From NCBI RefSeq assembly GCF_014284175.1, contig NZ_JACOGA010000004.1:270185-334184 (forward strand): a DNA stretch of 64,000 nucleotides, given 5' to 3'. The first letter of the stretch is position 1. Each line of letters starts with the position of its first letter. Source of the DNA: Affinundibacterium flavidum. GTDB lineage: Bacteria; Pseudomonadota; Gammaproteobacteria; Burkholderiales; Burkholderiaceae_D. This document shows positions 37,289 through 46,182 of the stretch, piece by piece. Below the pieces are notes generated by a model. That model did no database searches. It was not told where the DNA came from and was given only the letters and a program-made list of their open reading frames with translations. The position numbers and the translations under genes are program-made.

Positions 37289-38203
37289 TTAAGTTTCTTG
37301 ATATCGTTGAACGACCAGAAGTACAAATGGCAATAGTGGCAAATACAATCGCATCTCACCAATGATTGCGACTGTGCATAAAGCAATCAAATAAAGTACA
37401 AAAATACCGAAAATATGTTTTCCGGCAGGGCATTTCTGCCATACCCACTTCATAAAACGAATTGACTGCTCTAAGTACAGTAGAAATAGAGCGCTCAAAA
37501 AAATTACTGTTGGCGTTTTTATTAATGATAGTAATTTCACGTTCTCGCTTATCATTACTACGGCAACATAATAAGTGGCGTCTGGAAAAATGACATACTT
37601 TAGAACAGCTTGTATCAAAATCGGAATGGCAAGAATAAGCATCCACATACCATGTCTGAAGAAATTTCTATGAAACAAAAAGCTAAAAAGAACGGCGAAC
37701 AAGGCCACGTCCGCACGTGCAAAACTCATACAAACAACGCTTATAACAAACAATGACTTCTTACCTAAATTTAAAAAATGTACGATCAAAATCGACAGTA
37801 GAAGAATAAAAGCACTGTCACCACGAGGTCCATTAAACATCAATACTGGGTAAAGTAACGCGAGTATCAGTGCTAGAAGAATTCGATATTTTTGATTAAT
37901 TTTTAAATAGACGACTTCTAAAATTAAATAGATAGACGCGGTCAAACTAAGCGCTGTAAATAGCATCACTGCAAGATACAAATTGAGGACGCGAAACAAT
38001 AGACCAATCAAATGATTTTGCAAAAGTCGATATTGGTCAGGCGCCGGCCCTTGACCATTGAGTATTTGAATGAAAGACGGTTCATGCATCTTTAAAGTTT
38101 CTGGAGGCAAATGTATATGCATGAACAACCAGGCACCGAGATAGCCTAACAGCAGAGAAGCTAGTAAGTTAATAAACTTTGACGATAGCAAGGTTTTTTC
38201 CAT
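37289..38203 (-). CDS. polytopic membrane protein, possibly GT-C-like
   Basis: 304 residues with about 8-9 hydrophobic helices. A long first extracytoplasmic loop (about 30-60) with HEPSF and PDQYRLLQNHL is reminiscent of small GT-C-like membrane proteins. Charged residues in MFNGPRGDSAF also fit a catalytic or substrate loop. No definite family is recognised. It is AT-rich and lies at the start of the island that contains the arabinofuranose-precursor genes, so a glycosyltransferase role using a lipid-linked sugar is possible but unproven. Confidence 0.5.
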   Translation of the reverse strand: MEKTLLSSKFINLLASLLLGYLGAWLFMHIHLPPETLKMHEPSFIQILNGQGPAPDQYRLLQNHLIGLLFRVLNLYLAVMLFTALSLTASIYLILEVVYLKINQKYRILLALILALLYPVLMFNGPRGDSAFILLLSILIVHFLNLGKKSLFVISVVCMSFARADVALFAVLFSFLFHRNFFRHGMWMLILAIPILIQAVLKYVIFPDATYYVAVVMISENVKLLSLIKTPTVIFLSALFLLYLEQSIRFMKWVWQKCPAGKHIFGIFVLYLIALCTVAIIGEMRLYLPLLPFVLLVVQRYQET

Positions 38204-38324
38204 ATTAAGAAATTTTAAACTTTTAGGTTACTAACGAATTAATTTCAAATTGTTGAAAATCTAAATTTCGTTGAATTTGGGTTAACAACATTAACTTCAG
38301 AACTTTATCTTATAGAGGATTTTT

Positions 38325-40007
38325 ATGCTGAGAAAATTTTTACCAATACTTTTTACCGTACTTATTTCGTCAAATGTGTTTGCAACAGCCACAATGCCTC
38401 CTGTTGCTGCCGCATATCCAGCACCAAGCACGCAGCAAATGTATGTAGCACGTGCATATTTCATGCTATTTGGTAGGATTCCGGATACAAGTGGACTAAA
38501 TTATTGGGTATCGCGGGTCGCGGCAAATAATGGTACTACGTTCATTGATACAGTAAATGTAATAAGCCGGGAAGCTGCTGGTGCAAGGTTAGCGCCGATA
38601 GTAGGGTATGTTGATAGTACTGGCACTGTAACAGACCCTAATATAGGAACATGTTCAACAAGCACACCAGGCCCTTGGGATGAACTTGTTGAATATGTTT
38701 ATGCCAATGCGCTTGGACGAGCAGCCGAGGATGAGAATTTGGCTAGTTCAACTGAAGGTATTCGTTACTGGCAATGTCAAGCAAGATTCGGCGCATACGG
38801 AAAGAACACAGGCCAAATGCTGGATGCAATTAGTAATTCAGCAGCATCAGACCCTATTTATAGCAACCGACTTGTGTTTCTTGAAGCAGCTGTGCGATTA
38901 CAGTTAGGTAGAGGCAGATCACTCAATTATCACGACTCCAATACCATATTGGTGCGTGTTCGGGGAACAAACAATTCGTTCAATGACGCGTTTGATGTAT
39001 TAAATCAATTAACAAATGGTATGCCCGTTAGTGCCAATGTACATTGGGAAATTCCAACAAGTGGAGCATATACCCGATCAAACATCTCCACCAATTCAAG
39101 CCCATTGCCTCGTCTTGAAAAATCTATTGATGACGGTCTCACTTCAATTTCAGGCGGCTCTGTTCACAAGTATTTGGTCTGGTACAACCGCAGTGGTCGC
39201 ATGATGCTTGCACACGCATTTTTGCCACAAAATTATCAACTCTCAGGTGTTTACTATCCTACAATCGTAAGTGTCTTTGGCGGAGCTTGGAGAGGGGGAC
39301 TGATTGAAAAACTTCAGCGATTTAACACTTCGTTTATCAGAACCACTCCATTAGCAGGTGGAACTGCAGGAAACAACTTCATAGTATTGGCACCTAGTTA
39401 TCGTTTAACATCAAACCTGTATTATTCATCTACCGATTCTGCAAAAAATAACATGCCACAAGAGGATATTGATGACTTTATAAGCTTGGTTAAAAGACCA
39501 GAAACTATGACTATGCTCGGTGTGGACACTTCAAAAGTAAGTTTATTCGGGCACTCTTCGGGGGGGCACATTCTAAATTTGCTCGGCAGCACAAAAAATA
39601 TGGGAAGAATAGCGACATTAGCACCAGTTAGCAATTTGGCGATTACAAATAATACCAATACAAGTGCATTAATTCCGTATATTAATTACTATACCGACGC
39701 TCAACAATATGGTACTTGGGGTGGTACGACTTCACCAATAAATGCATGGTTATTAAATAAGCCATTAACATCCTTTTTTATTCAGCATGGCACTGATCAA
39801 TTGGTCTATCAAGCACAATCAAAGGCGTTTAGAGATCAAGCCATTAGTAATAACAGTAATAATGTTCAAGCATGCAACTCTAATTCAGGTCACATTTTCT
39901 TTGAGTCTTATAGCGACCCAAATGTTAATAACGCAATTTATAAAACCACGGCCTTCCGGGCGTTTCAATACTTGAGTGGAATTACCCCTGTTTGCACGTC
40001 ACTGTAA
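38325..40007 (+). CDS. secreted fusion of a DUF4214-like domain and an esterase domain
   Basis: 560 residues. A GAGGA site precedes the ATG, and a signal peptide ends near NVFATA. The N-terminal region (about 38-200) is DUF4214-like: YFMLFGRIPDTSGLNYWVSRV and YVYANALGR with a later YWQCQ. The C-terminal region (about 275-560) is an alpha/beta hydrolase of the carboxylesterase type: oxyanion FGGAWRGG (318-325), nucleophile Ser411 in FGHSSGGH, Asp491 in QHGTDQLV and His523 in SGHIFFE. A cell-surface polysaccharide deacetylating or ester-cleaving role is plausible. Low GC suggests transfer. Confidence 0.75.
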   Translation: MLRKFLPILFTVLISSNVFATATMPPVAAAYPAPSTQQMYVARAYFMLFGRIPDTSGLNYWVSRVAANNGTTFIDTVNVISREAAGARLAPIVGYVDSTGTVTDPNIGTCSTSTPGPWDELVEYVYANALGRAAEDENLASSTEGIRYWQCQARFGAYGKNTGQMLDAISNSAASDPIYSNRLVFLEAAVRLQLGRGRSLNYHDSNTILVRVRGTNNSFNDAFDVLNQLTNGMPVSANVHWEIPTSGAYTRSNISTNSSPLPRLEKSIDDGLTSISGGSVHKYLVWYNRSGRMMLAHAFLPQNYQLSGVYYPTIVSVFGGAWRGGLIEKLQRFNTSFIRTTPLAGGTAGNNFIVLAPSYRLTSNLYYSSTDSAKNNMPQEDIDDFISLVKRPETMTMLGVDTSKVSLFGHSSGGHILNLLGSTKNMGRIATLAPVSNLAITNNTNTSALIPYINYYTDAQQYGTWGGTTSPINAWLLNKPLTSFFIQHGTDQLVYQAQSKAFRDQAISNNSNNVQACNSNSGHIFFESYSDPNVNNAIYKTTAFRAFQYLSGITPVCTSL

Positions 40008-40050
40008 TTAGATTTCGTATTACATTACTCTGTAAATTTTGATATAAGCC

Positions 40051-40090
40051 TTAAAAAAGGAAAGCTCAACACATCGAGCTTTCCAAATTT
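40051..40090 (-). terminator. terminator of the UbiA/PAP2 operon
   Basis: GGAAAGCTC / GAGCTTTCC with an 8-base loop. On the minus strand it is followed by TTTTTTAA, and on the plus strand only by AAATTT, so it mainly serves the minus-strand operon. Confidence 0.8.
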
Positions 40091-40109
40091 CAAATGTAAA
40101 TCAACTTCT

Positions 40110-40526
40110 TCAAAGAAAGCTCATTAAATAAAACAAAAGCGAGGAGGTCACAACACCGGTGACAATACCACCGATAATTTCAAAATTACTATGTCCGACT
40201 TTTTCACGAAGAACCGTTTGTTTTTGCGTAGTAAGTTGGTTAATTATAGTTGCATGCTTTCCGATTTCATTACGCAGACCATGAGCATCGATAATCACGA
40301 TGATCGCAACACATAAAGACACACAAAAAACCGCAGATGAAACCCCTTCCTGTATTGCAATTATTGTGGCCGTCCCTGAAACAATACAACTATGATTACT
40401 TGGGAAGCCGCCATAACCAATCTTGTGAAAAGCCAGTTGCCTAGCTTTAAAACTATTGATCACAAATTTCAGTCCACCACCGACCAACCAGCATATAGGA
40501 GGGGTCATCAAGTATAAAAATTTCAT
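40110..40526 (-). CDS. divergent PAP2 (DUF212) phosphatase-like membrane protein
   Basis: 138 residues with about four membrane helices. Family motifs: GYGGFPSNHS near residue 39, AHGLRNEIGKHA and REKVGHSNFEIIGGIVTG. These give the Ser-x-His and Gly-His residues of the acid phosphatase-like group. It starts 7 bp after the UbiA-type gene. In the mycobacterial arabinose pathway a PAP2-type enzyme removes the 5-phosphate from polyprenyl-phosphoryl-5-phosphoribose; the position of this gene suggests the same task. Confidence 0.8.
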   Translation of the reverse strand: MKFLYLMTPPICWLVGGGLKFVINSFKARQLAFHKIGYGGFPSNHSCIVSGTATIIAIQEGVSSAVFCVSLCVAIIVIIDAHGLRNEIGKHATIINQLTTQKQTVLREKVGHSNFEIIGGIVTGVVTSSLLFYLMSFL

Positions 40527-40533
40527 TTCGCTC

Positions 40534-41394
40534 CTAACTTGGCCACAACGCCCACATACAAATCAATATCCAAACACAAATGGTGATAATAAGCGGCACG
40601 TCAGAAAGTACAACCTCAGTTGGTGCTTCACCGATTGTTGAATCTTCAATGACAAACCAGTATCTAAAAATACCAAATAAGACAAATGGTATCGTCAACA
40701 ACAATCGAGGCTTACTCGACATCACAAACATCCCGTAAAAAACTAAAGCACCTGTCGCAGACATTTCAGCATAGCGATTGACTAGGCTAATGGAATAAGA
40801 CCGCAAAACTTGTCTGCCTGAATCTTTTGCTATATTTTGTTCCAGTTCCTTCTTTCTTTTAATTGAAGCCAGATAAATTGCAAGGCACAAACTGGTAATA
40901 AACATCCATCCAGACATCTGCACCGAGAGCGCTACTGCACCTGAAAATACGCGCAAGACAAATCCTATTCCGATAGTGAAAATATCAATGACAGGTTGAT
41001 GCTTTAAATAATAAGAGTAGGCGATATTGAGTAATAGATAGGAGAAAATGACCAACATCACCGAGCTTGAAAAAAGCCATCCGCTAAGTAATATAAGGTA
41101 CAAAATCGCAAGAAAAATCAAAGCTTCATTACTTGAAATAAAGCCGGCAGCAATCGGACGGGTTTGGGACTTTTCAGGATGCAATCTATCTACTACTTGA
41201 TCTTTGATATCATTCACAATGTATGCTGCGGAAGAAGCGACGCAAAACAACAAGAAAGTGATTAGCACGTTACGATTGGCAGTCCAATTTAAAAATGATC
41301 CCGTAAACAATAGAGGCGCGAAAACAAAAATATTTTTGACCCATTGCTTTGGGCGTAATAATTTGACGAAAAAATGTAATTTATTTATTTGCAT
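40534..41394 (-). CDS. decaprenyl-phosphate phosphoribosyltransferase-like UbiA enzyme
   Basis: 286 residues with 8-9 membrane helices. LLRPKQWVKNIFVFAPLLF and the metal motif NDIKDQVVDRLHPEKSQTRPI match Rv3806c-like DPPR synthases more closely than UbiA of ubiquinone synthesis or haem O synthase. The second acidic region reads SIKRKKELEQN. It would transfer 5-phosphoribose from PRPP to a polyprenyl phosphate, the first step toward lipid-linked D-arabinofuranose. It is divergent from the DprE1/DprE2 pair and is followed by the PAP2 gene. Confidence 0.85.
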   Translation of the reverse strand: MQINKLHFFVKLLRPKQWVKNIFVFAPLLFTGSFLNWTANRNVLITFLLFCVASSAAYIVNDIKDQVVDRLHPEKSQTRPIAAGFISSNEALIFLAILYLILLSGWLFSSSVMLVIFSYLLLNIAYSYYLKHQPVIDIFTIGIGFVLRVFSGAVALSVQMSGWMFITSLCLAIYLASIKRKKELEQNIAKDSGRQVLRSYSISLVNRYAEMSATGALVFYGMFVMSSKPRLLLTIPFVLFGIFRYWFVIEDSTIGEAPTEVVLSDVPLIITICVWILICMWALWPS

Positions 41395-41630
41395 TTAAAT
41401 AATTATTTGTTATTGAGATAATGCTTTGGCTGGAAGAGTATAAATTAACTTTCTACCTAAAATAAATTTGGACTAAGATTTGTTTCAAATTAATTCAAAA
41501 AACAAAGAATTTACTTGGAGAAAAATTAATTTCAACTCCAATAAAGCAAATATAAATCTACTAATGCTCTACTCTATATACTCGGCGAATAAAAAAATCC
41601 CAATAGAAAATTCGCATTCAATTTCAAATC
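41395..41630. other. AT-rich divergent promoter region of the arabinose-precursor genes
   Basis: 236 bp between the UbiA-type and DprE1-like genes. It is very AT-rich and should contain both promoters. A short ORF at 41480-41743 overlaps DprE1 in another frame and is probably spurious. No clear operator is visible. Confidence 0.5.
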
Positions 41631-42935
41631 ATGGAAAAAATCTCATCGTGGGGACGCCTGTCCGCGGAAAAACATCAAAGTATTTATTTGACCGACCGCG
41701 ATTCCGTGCTGGCACAAATCCAATCGAGTGGGGTGGGAATTAGCTATGGTGCGGGACGAAGTTATGGCGATGTGTGTTTAAACCCGGGCGGGGTAATTTG
41801 GCGCACCAACAATTTGGATCACTTTATCCGCTTCGATTCAAGTACAGGACGCTTAATCTGTGAGTCAGGTCTTCGCCTTCAGGAAATTCAAGATTTGTTT
41901 GTTCCCCTTGGATGGATGCTAGCGGTGACACCTGGAACAGAATTAATTACTGTCGGAGGGGCGATTGCGAACGATATACATGGAAAAAATCATCACCACT
42001 GTGGCACATTCGGCGAATGGGTTCATAAAATTTGCCTGCAAAGAACCGATGGGGAATTAATTGAATGTACTCCTGAAAGTAATTCGGACTGGTTTGCCGC
42101 AACTGTTGGGGGCATAGGCTTAACCGGAGTAATTGTTTGGGCTGAACTACAACTAGTCGAGATCCCAAGTGCTTTCCTGCACGTTGAAAATATTGTGCAA
42201 GCTAATTTGAAAACCTTTTTTGAATTGAGCCAAAACTCTCAAAATGAATGGCAACATTGTGTCTCTTGGATAGACTGTACACAGAATAGGCAAAAGGATC
42301 TCACCGGCATTTTCTCCAGAGCCAATTTCGCGCATGGTGAATACCCGTTGAAAGTTCAAAAGCACAATCTCACTTTCCCCGTAACCCCTCCCATATCGTT
42401 GATTAATGCTTACTCCATGAAGTGTTTCAATTTACTTTATTTGTGGATGAAACAGCAGGGCAAAAAGCAGACGACTGAACACTATAAAACATTTTTATAC
42501 CCACTAGACGCCATACAAAACTGGAATAAGGCATACGGGGCAAAAGGCTTTTACCAATACCAATGTGTCCTACCGGGCGACGCAGCCGCCATCGCGCTCA
42601 CCGAGATGTTAGAGCAAATTCGAAAGGCAAATGACGGCTCGATTTTGACCGTATTAAAGTCATTCTCAGAGAGACCCTCTGTTGGAATGTTGAGTTTTCC
42701 GACTGCAGGAATTACCTTAGCCATAGATTTTCCGAATCGTGGACAAAGAACCATGAAACTATTTGACAGCTTAGATGCTATTGTTCGAAACGCAAAAGGA
42801 CGCCTATATTTGGCGAAAGACGCACGCATGCCTAGAGATCTATTTGAATCGTCTTACCCGCGACTGAATGAATTTCTTCCATATCGTGACCATGGAATTA
42901 GTTCGGCGTTATCTCGCCGTTTGATGGGATATTAA
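41631..42935 (+). CDS. DprE1-like decaprenylphosphoryl-ribose 2'-oxidase
   Basis: 434 residues. An FAD enzyme that oxidises the 2'-hydroxyl of polyprenyl-phosphoryl-ribose. SYGAGRSYGD and VGGAIANDIHGKNHH (His117, matching His132 of the M. tuberculosis enzyme) form the FAD site. NWNKAYGAKGFYQYQCVLP and YLAKDAR (Lys396, matching Lys418) are also shared. The residue matching Cys387, the target of benzothiazinones, is Ala364 here (TLAIDFP against NICVDFP). The length and motifs fit DprE1 rather than other FAD_binding_4 oxidases. The next gene begins at the base after its stop. Confidence 0.88.
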   Translation: MEKISSWGRLSAEKHQSIYLTDRDSVLAQIQSSGVGISYGAGRSYGDVCLNPGGVIWRTNNLDHFIRFDSSTGRLICESGLRLQEIQDLFVPLGWMLAVTPGTELITVGGAIANDIHGKNHHHCGTFGEWVHKICLQRTDGELIECTPESNSDWFAATVGGIGLTGVIVWAELQLVEIPSAFLHVENIVQANLKTFFELSQNSQNEWQHCVSWIDCTQNRQKDLTGIFSRANFAHGEYPLKVQKHNLTFPVTPPISLINAYSMKCFNLLYLWMKQQGKKQTTEHYKTFLYPLDAIQNWNKAYGAKGFYQYQCVLPGDAAAIALTEMLEQIRKANDGSILTVLKSFSERPSVGMLSFPTAGITLAIDFPNRGQRTMKLFDSLDAIVRNAKGRLYLAKDARMPRDLFESSYPRLNEFLPYRDHGISSALSRRLMGY

Positions 42936-43706
42936 GTGGAAAATTTAAGTACTATGAAAAGAAAACGACGAATATTAATCATTGGTGCCACTTCTTCTAT
43001 AGCTGAACATTGCGCTCGATTATGGATAGAAAAGTCATCTTGCGATTTCGTTTTCGTGGGTAGAAATTTGGAAAGATTGAAAATTATCTCAGACGATATT
43101 CTTATCAGGGATTCTCAATCAAGTATTAAATTAATTACGATGGATTTCTATGACCCGAAAAAAATTGCTACAGGGATTGATCAAATTATGCAGGAAGCAC
43201 CGGTGGACATTGTCTTGGTGGCACATGGTAGTTTGCTTGCGCAACCTGAGTGTGAAGACAATTTGACCACGTGTCGCGATAGTCTGCTGATCAATTTGAT
43301 CTCGCCTATCCTTTTTATAGAAGCCTGCGCAAAACATTTTGCAGTTCAAAATTCTGGAACCTTAGCAATCATAGGATCTGTTGCTGGGGATCGCGGTCGA
43401 AAATCAAACTATATCTATGGCAGCGCAAAATCTGGTTTGTGGCGTGTAGCACAAGGATTACAACATCGCTTTGCGAATACTAAAGTGCAAATCACTTTCA
43501 TCAAACCTGGTCCGACAGACACGCCAATGACGGCGAAATTGAAAGTAAACGGTACGAAATTAGAACCGGTGAAAAATGTAGCGCGACAAATCGTTTTAGG
43601 CATCGACCGTGGTGACCGCATTATTTATACTCCGCCGAAGTGGCGTGTAATCATGTGGGTTATTCAACATCTGCCGTCTGTGATTTTTAATCGACTCAAT
43701 ATTTGA
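42936..43706 (+). CDS. DprE2-like short-chain dehydrogenase
   Basis: 256 residues from a GTG directly after the DprE1 stop, or about 250 from the ATG at 42954. It should reduce the 2'-keto intermediate to the arabinose form using NADH. It has IIGATSSIAEHCARL for nucleotide binding and the catalytic pair in YIYGSAKSGL. Its end, TPPKWRVIMWVIQHLPSVIF, matches the unusual C-terminal tail of DprE2 ([20 protein letters not shown]), which sets it apart from generic dehydrogenases. Confidence 0.86.
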   Translation: MENLSTMKRKRRILIIGATSSIAEHCARLWIEKSSCDFVFVGRNLERLKIISDDILIRDSQSSIKLITMDFYDPKKIATGIDQIMQEAPVDIVLVAHGSLLAQPECEDNLTTCRDSLLINLISPILFIEACAKHFAVQNSGTLAIIGSVAGDRGRKSNYIYGSAKSGLWRVAQGLQHRFANTKVQITFIKPGPTDTPMTAKLKVNGTKLEPVKNVARQIVLGIDRGDRIIYTPPKWRVIMWVIQHLPSVIFNRLNI

Positions 43707-43727
43707 TCTGATTTAACACATACCAAC

Positions 43728-43760
43728 AAAAAAGCGACCATTGAAATCAGTGGTCGCCTT
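43728..43760. terminator. bidirectional terminator between DprE2 and DUF2807 genes
   Basis: GCGACCA / TGGTCGC stem with an A-run on the left and CCTTTAT on the right. The stronger T-tract is on the minus strand, serving the DUF2807 gene. Confidence 0.82.
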
Positions 43761-43839
43761 TATGTTAACTTTATTTCTTTGCTCAATCGTTCTTCATAAT
43801 TTTATTAATCAAGTGCTTGAAGAAGTTGTTCATGAATAT

Positions 43840-45087
43840 TTATTGAACTACACCATTACGATCAATCGTCACCACGCGTGAGCCATTTTTGATCCGGCTT
43901 TCATGGGCGTTTGCTTCACCTGCCGCTTTCACATTGACGCTGGCTTCACCGGGTCCATTTACTTTGACTGAAGCGAGTTCGAGTAATAATTCAGTCGCAT
44001 GCAAATCACCAGAACCGTTTAAATTCGCGCTCAGTTTTTTTGCTGTGCCGTGCAAAGTGATACTACCTGGGCCATCAGAGCTGATTTCTATCGTCGTCGC
44101 AGAAGATAAATCCGCTTCGATGTCACCCGAACCAGAGGCATCAATCATCACGTTGCCCGTCAAGGTCTTAAACTGCAAATCAGCAGGGCCTGAATTACGA
44201 ATGTCCGCGTCACCCACTTTTAAACGTGATGCATCAACACTACCAGAACCACTAACACGCAATTTCAAAGACTTCGTTTCGCCAGAAATAGTCAACTCAC
44301 CTGGACCGGACATTTGTATATCGGCCTTCTCTGCCTGAATTTCATCGACTGAGACATCACCAGAACCTGACATATCGATGTCGAGGTTTTTACTCACTCC
44401 GCGTAAGCTGATGCCGCCTGAGCCTTCCACAGTTAATGTGGTTTGTTCGCTTTGTAATTTAGCCACGTGCAAATCGCCGCTACCAGTCAATTTCGCATTC
44501 AGGCTTTGCATCACTTCACCAAATTCAATATCGCCAGAACCATGCATTTCTACTGTCAATTTTTTGGTATTCAATTGACGCAAGCTAACGTCACCGCTGC
44601 CACTGGTGCGGAAGTTCAATTCTGTCGCGGAACCCGCCGCTTTGATGTCGCCAGAACCTTCATTCACAATTTCCAGCTTGTCATTTTTCAAATCACGCAA
44701 GCGCATGTCGCCGCTGCCTGAATTCATCGCTTTTGCCAAAGCGGCTGTACTGATCTTGACGGTCGTTGGAGCTGTCTTCCAAGAGAAGTGGAAGCTGCCT
44801 TTGCGTTTATTGCGCACCACCAGCGTATGACCTTCGACTACTGTCTCAACTTCTTTGACAAAATTATCATCGCCTTCAACAACAACATTGTTTTTGCCAT
44901 CTACGACTAATTCGATATCGAATGGCGATTGGTTATCGATACTGTCAAAAGTAGTCGCGTCACGTTTCTCGGTGATGATGTGACCACTGCCTTTGATGCT
45001 GTCGTCATTGATACTGATTTCGCAGCCACTCAGGCCAAGTACCATAGTTGATGCGACTGCTGCCGCGATAGCTATTTTTGTAAACAT
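43840..45087 (-). CDS. DUF2807 lipoprotein with long GSG-repeat solenoid
   Basis: About 415 residues from MFTKIAIAAA, chosen for its AGGGGGCGG site; an upstream start at 45114 is less likely. A lipobox LSGC follows the signal. The head SGHIITEKRDATTFDSI is typical of the DUF2807 putative auto-transporter adhesin head (GIN) domain. The body has about 13 repeats of roughly 20 residues, each with a GSGD/GSGS or GPGE turn, predicting a beta-solenoid. GPG/GPA variants alternate with GSG in the second half. A shorter paralogue lies at 62859-63719. Surface or periplasmic role unknown. Confidence 0.85.
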   Translation of the reverse strand: MFTKIAIAAAVASTMVLGLSGCEISINDDSIKGSGHIITEKRDATTFDSIDNQSPFDIELVVDGKNNVVVEGDDNFVKEVETVVEGHTLVVRNKRKGSFHFSWKTAPTTVKISTAALAKAMNSGSGDMRLRDLKNDKLEIVNEGSGDIKAAGSATELNFRTSGSGDVSLRQLNTKKLTVEMHGSGDIEFGEVMQSLNAKLTGSGDLHVAKLQSEQTTLTVEGSGGISLRGVSKNLDIDMSGSGDVSVDEIQAEKADIQMSGPGELTISGETKSLKLRVSGSGSVDASRLKVGDADIRNSGPADLQFKTLTGNVMIDASGSGDIEADLSSATTIEISSDGPGSITLHGTAKKLSANLNGSGDLHATELLLELASVKVNGPGEASVNVKAAGEANAHESRIKNGSRVVTIDRNGVVQ

Positions 45088-45360
45088 GTCCGCCCCCTGA
45101 AAATTAAGAACCAAAATTTGAAACCGATAACTAAAAAAAGATGAAAATTCTTTGGAATTTCTATGTTCACAGTTTACGTCAAGCCGATTTTATCCGCCCA
45201 TGGTTAACGACAGAACGCAAAAATCATCGACTCAATGGTCGAATTGGAGCCAAATCGGTCGTAATTTGCGCTAAGTTTGAACTCAGTATGTGGCGCAGAG
45301 GCGATAAAATGCAGGCTTACTATTCACCTCATCGCTATTTCAGCAGAAAGTTCTAGTCGC

Positions 45361-46182
45361 ATGGATAAAGTCATACTTCAAGCAAGAGATGGTGCCCGCG
45401 CCGAAATCGTCACGCATGGTGCACATGTCTGTTCGTGGGTGCCGGCGCAGGGTAGCGAGCAATTGTTTATGAGTCAGGCCTCAGAATGGAAGGAAGGCGT
45501 GGCGATCCGTGGCGGTGTGCCCATCGTCTTTCCGCAATTTTCTAATTTGGGCAATTTGCCTAAGCATGGTTTTGCCCGTACCGCGATTTGGCGCCTGGTG
45601 CGCTCTGGTCAATTAGAACAAGGAGCCGCGCAAGCTGTGTTTGAATTACAAGAAAGCGCGGCGAGTTTACAGATCTGGCCACATGTATTTAGAGCAGAAA
45701 TGATGGTCACCGTGGCAGAGCAGAGTTTGCAACTAGACTTCTCAGTAGTAAATAACGGCGACAGCGAACTGCGCTTTCAAGCTGCCTTGCATAGCTATTT
45801 CCGCGTGCAGGATATTCAGCAAACCCGCGTCCATGGTTTGGGTGGCCTCAACTATCGCGATACCGTGACAGGTGAGGACAGCTGCCATCAATCCGATCAG
45901 ATGCTACAAATCGTCGGGGAAGTCGACAGCATTTATACCGATGTGGTGTCAGATATCGTGATCAAGCAGCCACACCAAGTACTGCAATTGCGCCAATCGG
46001 GCTTCACCGATGCCGTAGTATGGAACCCAGGTGCGGAAAAAGGTGCACAACTCGCCGATTTAGAAAGGGACGGATTCCGTCGCATGCTTTGCGTAGAAGC
46101 CGCTAGCATCATGCAGCCCGTGGTATTGGCACCAAGTCAGGTGTGGTCGGGTATGCAGTTGATGAGTATATTGACGAAATAG
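45361..46182 (+). CDS. D-hexose-6-phosphate mutarotase (YeaD-like)
   Basis: 273 residues. It interconverts the alpha and beta anomers of glucose-6-phosphate. The start at 45361 fits homologues; the frame upstream is unconserved. Motifs: AIRGGVPIVFPQF, LPKHGFART with the catalytic His, ALHSYFRV with the second His, and VVWNPGAEK with a Glu-containing loop. RMLCVEAA follows. This pattern is typical of aldose epimerase-like YeaD. It is apparently monocistronic. Confidence 0.9.
   Translation: MDKVILQARDGARAEIVTHGAHVCSWVPAQGSEQLFMSQASEWKEGVAIRGGVPIVFPQFSNLGNLPKHGFARTAIWRLVRSGQLEQGAAQAVFELQESAASLQIWPHVFRAEMMVTVAEQSLQLDFSVVNNGDSELRFQAALHSYFRVQDIQQTRVHGLGGLNYRDTVTGEDSCHQSDQMLQIVGEVDSIYTDVVSDIVIKQPHQVLQLRQSGFTDAVVWNPGAEKGAQLADLERDGFRRMLCVEAASIMQPVVLAPSQVWSGMQLMSILTK

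Noticed and set aside
43889..44830. Plus-strand ORFs opposite the DUF2807 gene
   Set aside because: Antisense shadows of the GSG repeats, rich in Ser/Pro as expected from the complementary codons.
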